From Alopecurus myosuroides (lineage: Eukaryota > Streptophyta > Magnoliopsida > Poales > Poaceae), in assembly GCA_028641055.1 (NCBI GenBank), contig JAPCYS010001408.1, positions 1 to 64,000 of the forward strand: 64,000 nt of DNA, in the 5' to 3' direction. A program made the translations under genes and the position numbers. Positions 55,567 through 64,000 of this stretch are shown here, piece by piece. A model generated the notes under the pieces. It was not told where the DNA came from, did no database searches, and saw only the letters and a program-made list of their open reading frames with translations. The number at the start of each line of letters is the position of its first letter. The first letter of the stretch is position 1.

Positions 55567-58500
55567 TGTTGCACCCGGACTTCTAGAGGATACACAGCCC
55601 GCTAAACAGTAGATAATTGGCTTACGGGGCCTACCTGCACCCGCATCTCAATATGAGTAGGCCAACACGTAAACGTGTGACAACCATCCTCTACTATTCA
55701 TCATCTGTGAAACCATCCAATAGGAATCCGAATACTTCCATTGACGTACTTCATAACATACACACATGGTACGTCAACGACACTTGAACAAGTGATATCA
55801 CAACAAATCTCTAAGACACAAAGAAATAGAAATAAGTGGCAAACGCTCTCATTAGAGCAGAGATAGCAAATACAGTCATGCAGAGGACACATGTCCCAAC
55901 AAGTCATCATTACATCACAGCGGAAGCATCCAAAGTGTCTGAGTACAGACAAGATCCAAATAGGCCTAAGAGGCCGGAAACGAAAGAACGGAGCCCATCC
56001 ACGAAGTCTCGGATCCTGCCCGGGTCCGCTATCTACTCGTCAGCAGCCTCGTCATACTCCACGTAGTAGCCACCATGGGGATCCTCGGAAATGTAGTCTG
56101 CAGAACCAGCAGCCCCAAAGGGGTCAGTACGGACGAGTACTGGCAAGCAAGACGCACAAGATACCAAAGTGTACCCGACAACACCAAGTACAGATGCTTT
56201 GGGTTCAACGGAAGATAGGTGATACAAAGGTGCGGCAGTGGGCTGCACTAACCAACTACAGAGACACGCTACAACATCCGGCTAAAAGAAAGGGATAAGA
56301 TAGCGCATCGGAGCCAACTACCACTAACCTCAAACAAACCCATCCTGGATCTCGCCCCTTATCCAGAGAAGCAATCCGAGGATAACCCACACAGTTGGAT
56401 TAATGAAGATTCAGGTTATCGTGTCAATATGCCTATTACTAGTCAGATTATTATTAATTAGGTGTAAGTTGTCTAATCCTTGTTAGCCAGCCCTATCACC
56501 AAGTCATCCATAACCGCGGACAACACGGCTTCTCGAGAAGATTTAACCCTGCAGGGATGCGCCAATTTGGTCGTACACGTAAGAATAACCCGCCAGGCGG
56601 GGATCAAACCCACCAACAGGCCACTCAACACAACCCAACTCTTCTTCGCATCAAGCCCAAAGAACCCCGTGCAATTGAGCGCACGGCTAATCAAGCCCCA
56701 CGAAGAAAAGGGGACCCTCATAGCACTCTAAGAACGTGTCTCCCTAAATGCCGACTACAAAAGTTACCACCCTGGCGCCAAGGGTTCGCACCTGCATATG
56801 CATGCGACAAATGGAAAATCCGAACTAAATGAGGCGATTTGGACGAGATGCGAATCGAATCAAAGTTGCGGGGGGCGCCCATACACGCTTCCCACATGCG
56901 ATTAGCGCGCTCATCATGGATCTAGAGGACAAGAACTTTTCCTGAGTTCGACACTAGCAGGCCTCAAAACCATACCCGGCCTCCTGCCGGTGCCTTATCA
57001 TCAAATTATTATTACCTCAAACATTAACAGGTTGTTGTTTAAATATCGAGCCCCCGGAACATAATAAATATGGTAAAAGAAATAACGGACATCAGACTCG
57101 AGCACAAACAACCCTAAGCATGCTAGTAAGACACAGGCAACAGGCAACAGGGTTATAGGTGTGAAGGTGAGGCTATATCAGGGTTACAGGATAACATGTG
57201 ATAGGATCGGAACACAAGCAACGAATCATAAGGCTAGCAGATTAGACAACGGAAAGTATCGGTATCAAGTGTGGAACGGACACAATGGTTCATGTGAGTG
57301 AATACTTGCCTGCAAACTCAGTAGCCTGGTACTGGGCTAACTCCTCTGAAGTGGAATCGTAAACCTCGTTTGTCTCAACGTCGTCGTCTATTCGAGAAGA
57401 AGCAAACAAACAACGAAGAGAGACGGACAATCAATAACATGGCATAATGCACAAACATGGGATGATGCATGACAATTTATTATATGCATCAAGATTAACT
57501 ATTAGACATAAGAAACAAGTTTAAATGGACCCATATGCAATTTGAATTGCATTTGGTAAAAGCCCATGTGCATTAATAGTGGATTTAATGAACTACAAGT
57601 AAACGTTAAGTTAAAGTGGATTACATGCATGATGAATGATGAAAACAGCAAGAAAACAACTTTAGCTTCCAATTGATACCTCATTTGTCAAATTTGGAAT
57701 TTTAAATAATTAATTATGAATTTTTGCAATTTAAAAGATGGAATTAAAGTATTGATTTAGTGCACCAACTTTATTTGCTCAAAACAGGAAACAAATTGCA
57801 TATTAGGAATCTACAGGAGATTTTGAATGGAACATATTTTGTTTGTTGAATTTGGAATTTTTATGCCCAAGTTACGAATTTTGCAATATTAAATAAATTA
57901 AACAAGGATTTAATTATTTCACCAATTTAAAATACTCAAAACAGGAAACAAAGTTTATATTTAGGTAGAGAATTTAATTTGGCATGGAAAAAGTATTTAA
58001 AATATTAAATTTGGATTTAGCATGTGAAAGTTATTCAATTTTAAAAGTGTGGTACTTTTCTGTAATTATTTAAAGGATGCAGGGGCTAGTTCGTGAAGGA
58101 AATAAAATTCCAGGGGGTTCTACGCAACAACGACGGCTAGATCTGGATCTGACCGCGGCTCCTGCTAGCCCGGGTCACTGACGACCGGGCCCCGTGCACA
58201 ACGTGGCGCCAGCGAGGCGCGGGGACGGCTGACAAGAACTCCACCGTCGCTGACGGGTGGGGTCATGCGCGCGCAGAAGAAATCGAAAAAAAGGCGGAGC
58301 GCTGTGCTCCGCGGGGGATTCGAACCCCGCACGTGCCGTACGCGCGGAAGGGCTCACGCCACTGGGCTGGGCTGTATCTTGTGATAGACTAGGGACGCGC
58401 ATACGTTTTGAGGTGAGCACTACGCGGAAAAACTGAAACTGAAAAGTTCAGTTACTGAACCTTGATCGGGGCGGGACGGACGGACGGAAGGCGCCGGCGA

Positions 58501-59898
58501 CGGGCCGCTGCTGCTGCGCGTGAGCGTGTGCGTGGGCGCCGTGTGGGGGCGTGGTGCAGGTGCGCGTGCGGTGTGCGACGTGCGAAGGCAAGCCCAAAGG
58601 CCACGCCTTTTGCCTCTGTAAGGGCGTTCATGGCGGCCACCACGGACACCGACAGAGGCGGAGGTGCAAACGGAAACGACAAGCGGCTTTCTTAGCGGGA
58701 ATGGAACGCGGAAGCTCACCGTGGGGTGGTTTGCGGTAGAGGAACGACACGACGAGGAGCAGACGCGACGAGAGGTGCGGGAGAAGGTTCGGCCGGAGAA
58801 GAACTCGGGCTCGGCGTCGTCGATATGTAGGTCCAGAGCTCCCTCCTTGGCGAGGTAGATGAAGAAGAACGCGAGGGGATTCGATTCCCGGGCCTAGCCA
58901 GGGTGGAGGAGAGCCATGGCCGCTCGGGGCTGAACGTCGACTTGGTTCTGTTTGGACAAGGTTCAGAAAGGGAAAAATATGCAGGAGGGGAACAGAGAGA
59001 AGATTTGGGGGAGAAAGAAAGAGGTGGCGGCGGCGAGGAACAGTAGAGGGGAAGGGAGAGCCTAGGGTTCGAGGTCTGGCTTCGGGGATTAAGTAGAGGG
59101 AGGAGGGAGCAGGTGGGGGAGCCCTCCCCTTTTCTCTGTCTCCGTACGAAGGAGGAAGACGACAGCGATGGGGGCTTGGGCCTGGGGTCGTAGGTGGCTG
59201 ACTGGGCCTTGTTGGCCCAGTTCGGCGGCCTCCCCCTTTTTTTTCCTTTTCTTTTTATTCCTTTCTTTCTTTTTTTTGTAGAGAATAAAAAGAGAGGAAT
59301 AGATAGAAAAGAGAGGTGAGATTTGGAATTTTATTTTTCAAATATTTTGAATGGATTAAGTAACTCAAAAGCCCAGTTGCATGATGTTTTGTTTTCAAAA
59401 AATTTAAATATTTGTTGATGTTTGAATTTTAAATGAATTTGCTTGAGCTTTGCAATAATTGAATTATTTGAAAAAAATTAACCAAGTCACTCATTTGGAA
59501 AATCAAGTTTATGGGAAGCAATTAAACTATTTGATTTGAATATTTTATTTGAAAAGTTGTAACAGACCAAGTGTGAAACACATTGATTTGAAATTATTTT
59601 GAATTTGTCATTTGAACTTTCAAATATGGTTACAAAAGAACGAATTTTTGAAATAACAAATAATATTGAATAATTCCAACCAATTAATGGATTGCTTTTT
59701 GAATTGATTTGTTTGCAAAATTTTAATTGTGATTCACAATTGGAACATGCCAAGTATGAATGAAATTGATTTGAATTTTAATTGAATTTCAAATTGAAAC
59801 ACATGCCACATGCAATGCTTATGATGACATGATGCATTAACATAATATTAACAAGAAGCAAAACATTCTAAGGTTGTTTTCATACTTGGGATGTTACA
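55567..59898 (-). repeat. 5' LTR of the Tekay-type element
   Basis: It begins TGTTGCACCC and ends GGGATGTTACA on the plus strand. It is near-identical to 45251-49585. A 13-bp-scale deletion in the GTGCGCGTGCGA repeat (about 58577 against 48266) and an A/T-rich 16-bp difference (about 59537) are the larger differences. Confidence 0.95.
58285..58369 (-). ncRNA. tRNA-like Pol III-type unit in the 5' LTR
   Basis: Same unit as at 47973-48057. Here the B box is perfect, GGTTCGAATCC (plus 58316-58326). The A box is CAGCCCAGTGG (plus 58359-58369). The hairpin GCGGAGC/GCTCCGC and the T7 run follow on the minus strand. Confidence 0.55.
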
Positions 59899-59903
59899 TG
59901 GTG

Positions 59904-62203
59904 TCCCTCCCACTGTCGTGGCGAAGGCAAAATCACCAAGCCAAGTACATGTGTAGCCCAAACGTTGTTTCCATTGCTTGCGTTGCACCTGCTATCTTCT
60001 CATCCTATCCCCAAATACAACAACCACCACCATTGGTCCTACCATCATCGGTTATCTATTTAGTTTTTTAAAACAAATGTTTATTCTATTTTGACAATGC
60101 CCTCACTCTCAACCCTATATAACCCCCTGATCACTCCCGTGAGATCTCCGTCATGTTATATGTGACCTTCACCGCTCAAGTGAAAGTGCTAAGTTCAATG
60201 ACGATCACTACCACTTTGAGAGGTTGCCTACCCGGGCTCTGTGTTTCCACTGTAACTAATCTAGAGGAGGGAAGAAGCGAACCATGATGTGAATTCGATC
60301 ATTGGAATCGCCTGTAAAGGAAAGCATATGCGATCTAATTTTTTTAATTAAAATTTTCCTTAATCCCCATATGTTTAAGTAGCCGTCTACTAGATCCCTC
60401 AACATGTACACTCAAAAAACTCCCTGTGTGTCCACCCCCATGGCTCCATCGTATTCTACGCCATCATATTGCCGAACCAATATCTTCTGCGACCTCCGTG
60501 GTCGGCATGTCCCATGCTCCACTACGTGGAGGCAAAGGGCGCAGGTGGGTGAGGGGAGAGGGTGGGGTTGCGAGCACTTGCAGTTGGGGAAGGGATGCGA
60601 AATTAAACCGATAGTGGGTCCCATGTGTGAGTGTGTAAAAAGAAAGCGAGAGTTACGATAAGAGGGCTAGTGGAGTGGAGGACAGTATGAGAACCGTAAA
60701 AGTGAGGAGAGCTCTCAGGTAGCCACTAAGCAAAAAAGCGAAATTATAATCGTTGCACAGATCTTATCTTCACCACCGTTTTGTATGAACCCAACACCAG
60801 CCAACTCCTATATAATATTATTTTCTCACCAAATTAGATTCCCTTCACCAAATGTGTTACTAACTAAAAAGTGAGTTCAACTTTTAAATAGCACATGCGA
60901 ATTTAATTTCACTTGCATATTTGATTCAAAATTACGGTTAAGTTTTTCGATGTATGTGGTTACACAATTCTTCGCTGTTTTTGGCTAAGTTCTAACACCT
61001 TGCGCATAAAGTATTGTGATATGCCACACATGATCTAAAAATTCTTGTTAGATGGGATCTGAAATGTGCATCTGAGTTATTAAAAAAAAAACTTCTATTT
61101 GTACGTACCAAGCAGCTGTAGATTCACTTATTAGATACGATATAGCGAGACCCATCGGCTCAGATCTGACTGGAAAAGGACCGCCGGAGATCGAGGGTGG
61201 AGCTCCCCATAGGGAAAGGTTGGGCTTAAAAACTGCGCAAATTTGATTCCGAGCAGAAAATAAGGACTAAATCTAGTCTAGTCAAAAACCAACCTTTTTT
61301 TTTTGCAATGGCTCATTATATTCTAAACGAAACAATGTTCTGCATGTGGTATTTAAGAACAGTTTAAGGGTAAAGTTGTACTATGGGGGTGGCCAAATCC
61401 GAAACCAGTGCTAGGGTATATTGAGAATTCTGTTCTCTTGACTCAAGAGAGAATCATTTCTAAATTCAATGTGGGTATTCTTGCTTGTCTTGCACAAATT
61501 TATCACAAATATTTCTATAATTACGAGCGTAAATATATAAGATAATCTTAAACTATTAATTATTTGTTGGCGGAGAATGAAAAAGGTTAGAGATTGTACT
61601 GATATAAGAAAGACATATCATATTCTTTGCGGTTTATCGTCTCATTGAGGCTGCCATTACTTTTACCATCATGACAAATATAGTTGAAAGGGATTTCTGG
61701 TTTTGGGCCATAAAAATCATCAAGACCAGTTCGCGGAAAAGATGTCCATGTTAGTTTTCTAATGACTTGATTATGGGCTACACTGAGAGAGAGATGTTCA
61801 AAACTGTTAATGGAAAAGATAAATAAGATTTTCAAAAAACAATAGAGCTTTATCACTGGTAGGGTTTACTTATATTCAACTATATTTTTATTTTGATTGT
61901 ACTAAGTAATTATAAATTATATAAAAAACTTGAATAGTATTTACTCTTTTTTTTAGTTCATCCTAACGGATATATTTCTGTCCTTCGATACTGCTGGAGA
62001 TAGAAGGTACGCGGGCAATGCGCTCATTGAAAATCCATGTTGTTTTGAGGGCTATCGTCAGAATTGTTGGAGATGTGGCGAGAAACTTGCCCGAGAAAAA
62101 AATGTGAGTTTTCTTTTTCTTGCGATTATAAAAAAATGCTAGCTTGCCTGCACGGGATAGATCATGGATGGAACACATGAGAGCACGCCACATTAATAAC
62201 AAT
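59904..62203. other. low-copy intergenic DNA
   Basis: It continues the pre-insertion locus to the right of the TGGTG duplication. No supported gene is visible. Frames such as 60404-60661 and 61856-61587 (minus) show no family motif. T-rich and A-rich runs occur at 61081 and 61291. Confidence 0.4.
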
Positions 62204-62368
62204 TTTGAGAGAACTGAGTGCTAGCTAAGTGGTTAAACGTTGAGAGTGCGCGTCATGCCACCCGGGTTCGAGTCCTACCTACGGCTATGTGCGCTCGAAT
62301 AAACCGGCATTCTCGTATACCTAATAGCATAGTATCAAGGAAGGGATCGTTCTCTCTTTGGTCACGTC
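62204..62368 (+). mobile_element. tRNA-derived SINE
   Basis: The head has exact Pol III boxes: A box TAGCTAAGTGG (62222-62232) and B box GGTTCGAGTCC (62265-62275), spaced as in tRNA genes. A non-tRNA body of about 90 bp follows. The flanks carry an 11-bp direct repeat TTAATAACAAT (62193-62203 and 62369-62379), the target duplication expected of LINE-driven integration. The length (about 165 bp) fits grass SINEs such as Au or p-SINE types; the family was not determined. Confidence 0.8.
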
Positions 62369-62651
62369 TTAATAACAATCTTCAGAAAACAGTAGGACTG
62401 CACAATCATGTGTTCTCGTTTCAGTTATGGGATGGTAAACTCAGTTGGGCCCGTGGGCGACGACGGCAATGCGAGCAAATCATTGGACGAGAACGGCGCC
62501 AACTTCGCCGCGGAGCACGTAGAGTTGGATGATTGAACGAATCCGGCCATATGGAATGTCAACTTAACGATTAATTAGGCGGCCGGATCATCGATCAGAC
62601 GAAGACCAAAATTCGCGTTTGTGCTAATGAAATGTTTCGATCCGACTGGCC

Positions 62652-62657
62652 TATATA
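62652..62657 (+). promoter_or_regulatory. TATA box of the 62749 gene
   Basis: TATATA lies in the context GGCCTATATACTCG, about 92 bp before the ATG at 62749. This is a normal plant core promoter position. Confidence 0.6.
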
Positions 62658-62748
62658 CTCGTAATCAGTGCGTTAGGAGAAGAAGCCGCGAGCACAAATA
62701 ATTCTGTACCTGTCATCGATCAGTATTTCAGTAGCACACCGATAATCC

Positions 62749-63108
62749 ATGCAAGGCTGCTTCCTTTTCCGGAGCACCCAGCGGCAGGCGCCTCGTCACG
62801 GCGGCGGCGTGACCGTCGTGTCCCGCGGCGAGGGCCAGGGCAGCGTCAAGATCGTCGTGAGCAGGGGCGAGCTGGAGCGCATCGCGGCGGGCGTTACTCG
62901 GAGGCAATGCGGGGGCACCACCGCGGATAGCCGGCACCGGCATGTGGCGCCGCAGCTGGCGTTCGAGCCTCTGAGGGGGGAGCAGCGGCCGTGCGATCCG
63001 CTACTGAGGAGACGGCCGGAGCCGGAGGGAGATCGAGGCGCAGCCGCGCGGCACGGCCAGTGGCAGCCGGCGCTGGGCGGCATACCGGAGGAAGCGTCGA
63101 CCGCATGA
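62749..63108 (+). CDS. small intronless grass protein, function unknown
   Basis: ATG at 62749, TGA at 63106-63108, 119 codons. It starts MQGCFLFRSTQRQ and then has a basic region. VKIVVSRGELERIAAG (about residues 33-48) and near the end QWQPALGGIPEE follow. Small angiosperm proteins with a 'VxVVVSxxELExLL' segment and a C-terminal 'W.P.L.SIPE' motif are common but uncharacterised, and this looks like one of them. The frame is GC-rich with GC-ending codons. A TATA box lies about 90 bp upstream. This start was chosen because it is the first ATG after the TATA box and matches the family's short N-terminus before the conserved segment. It is the only apparently intact host gene in the window. The GC-rich frames on the opposite strand are shadows. 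Confidence 0.65.
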   Translation: MQGCFLFRSTQRQAPRHGGGVTVVSRGEGQGSVKIVVSRGELERIAAGVTRRQCGGTTADSRHRHVAPQLAFEPLRGEQRPCDPLLRRRPEPEGDRGAAARHGQWQPALGGIPEEASTA

Positions 63109-63499
63109 AGAGGATAGGTTGGCCGTCGTGGTTTGCGCGAAGCGCTGCTGCTCTGCGCTCCCGGTCAATGCGTGTTTATCTTCCGTTTGATGTGTCATGT
63201 GGGCTTAATCGTGAGAAGAAGAAGATGAGGTTTCGGCGGAGCTCTACTTTGAAGTTTGTGTTTAGTATTCTTGTATACCAGAAAAGCAGCGGAAAAACTC
63301 GAGGGCTCGCATTACAGTTTTCATGCAAACAATTAGTATTGTCTCTTTGCTTCTGCACAAGTACATTTTGATGCACACATAATTGCATGCGCAAACATGT
63401 GCTCCATCCGTTCCTATGAATGAATATGAATAAGGCGCACACACATTTTAAGACGAATTTCGATCAAAAGAATTGAGCAACAATATCTCGATTATATGG

Positions 63500-63568
63500 T
63501 AATCCCTCTGTTCCATATTAGATGACTTTCAAATAGGTGTATCTAGAGTACATACGGAGGGGAGTATA
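63500..63568. mobile_element. Stowaway-like MITE remnant
   Basis: TCCCTCTGTTCCATATTAGATGAC at the left and ACATACGGAGGGGAGTA at the right are Stowaway-type terminal sequences in inverse orientation (CCCTCTGTTCC and CGGAGGGGAG). Only about 65-70 bp remain, so the middle has been lost. It lies in the 3' flank of the 62749 gene. Confidence 0.6.
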
Positions 63569-63602
63569 TAATTGGTATTGTTCAATCTATTTTCAAGTCA
63601 TC

Positions 63603-64000
63603 TATCTTCTCGTGTTACATCTCCGTAACCGCGTTGACAACTTCGTATGGAGTTTGGTTGCTGTGTATGGTGCTGCCCAGGAAGAGTTTAAGGAGGCTTT
63701 TCTTCGCGAGTTGGTGAACCTGGCTAATGTTAATCCACACCCACTTTTAATTGGTGGTGATTTTAATATGCTAAGGTTTCCACACGAGAAAAGTCGTGGA
63801 CGGTTTGATGGTCCCTGGCCTTTCTTGTTCAATGATGTAATTGATAGCTTGGATTTGAGAGAGGTCTATATGACGGGTCGACAGTTCACTTGGGCAAACA
63901 GTTTTCCGGAGGCTACTTACGAAAAACTAGGCCGCGTGCTGATGAGTACCGATTGGGAAGATAAGTTCCCATTGGTTACGGTGCGTGCTCTTGAGCGTAT
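63603..64000 (+). pseudogene. LINE (L1-type) endonuclease domain, cut by window end
   Basis: An open plus-strand frame runs to the window edge. It shows the AP-endonuclease motifs of plant L1-type LINEs: VWSLVAVYGAA, then PLLIGGDFNMLRFPHEKS, then TWANSFPEATYEKLGRVLMSTDWE. GGDFN holds the conserved Asp and Asn. In the last motif the usual KLDR reads KLGR, so a conserved Asp is missing. No start is visible. Either the element is 5'-truncated or its start lies in another frame. The RT domain would lie to the right, outside the window. Confidence 0.85.

Larger units (their letters stand above)
45251..59898 (-). mobile_element. complete Tekay/Del-type chromovirus (Gypsy)
   Basis: A full element in minus orientation with LTRs of 4,335 and 4,332 bp, tRNA-Met-type primer site, gag, PR, RT, RNase H, INT with chromodomain, and polypurine tract. 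It is flanked by perfect 5-bp target duplications TGGTG (45246-45250 and 59899-59903). The two LTRs are nearly identical, with scattered substitutions and small indels, so insertion is recent. Yet gag and pol carry several frame breaks, so the copy cannot make its own proteins. An extra ORF lies between primer site and gag. Confidence 0.95.

Noticed and set aside
61587..61856. 89-codon minus-strand ORF as a gene
   Set aside because: No promoter, no recognisable motif and AT-rich codon use unlike the nearby gene. Left as intergenic.
62728..63106. Opposite-strand ORFs over the 62749 gene
   Set aside because: They are Ala/Pro/Ser/Arg-rich shadows caused by GC-rich coding on the plus strand.

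Overview
This is a 64 kb piece of a grass nuclear genome. The nested Gypsy and Copia LTR retrotransposons, their tRNA-type primer sites and several LTR types point to the Pooideae (Lolium/Festuca/Avena or Triticeae type). That assignment rests on recognised repeat families, not on a search. There is no bacterial or phage content. Only one convincing intact host gene is visible, near the right end.

Layout. 1-10679: a Tat-clade Gypsy element on the minus strand. It has decayed gag, protease, RT, RNase H and integrase (9384 to 3985), a primer site and a right LTR near 10.2 kb. A separate spliced gene runs on the plus strand (655-3610), antisense to pol, and a 62-bp tandem hairpin array sits at the left edge. 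10680-11330: a minisatellite. 11617-12564: a truncated LTR. 12565-18959: a degenerate Copia element (minus) with an intact 3' LTR. 18960-19744: part of another Copia LTR. 19745-34871: a large non-coding retrotransposon of LARD type, with a 6.1-kb 5' LTR, a 3.66-kb domain without recognisable genes, and a truncated 3' LTR that abuts the last coding exon of an unidentified gene at 34870-35001.

36038-41300: nuclear mitochondrial DNA carrying nad7 exon 1, group II intron 1 and the start of exon 2. It is split by a 3,957-bp solo LTR (36760-40716) with a perfect 5-bp target duplication. 41300-45245: low-copy DNA with a PIF/Harbinger-like fragment, a peptide-repeat array and a short TIR element with an 8-bp target duplication. 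45251-59898: a complete 14.6-kb Tekay/Del-type chromovirus (minus strand) with 4.3-kb LTRs, TSD TGGTG, damaged gag-pol frames and an extra ORF ahead of gag. 59904-64000: gene-space-like DNA with a tRNA-derived SINE, a 119-codon intronless gene, a Stowaway-like remnant and the endonuclease domain of a LINE running off the edge.

The most interesting signals are structural. (1) tRNA-like A box/B box units, each followed by a hairpin and an oligo(T) tract, occur in the LTRs of two different Tekay-like families. (2) A pair of two-tier stem-loops with different but matching arms lies in the LARD leader. (3) The antisense Tat gene keeps matching splice phases but has lost its ATG and gained stop codons. 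(4) The nad7 insertion is interrupted by a solo LTR.
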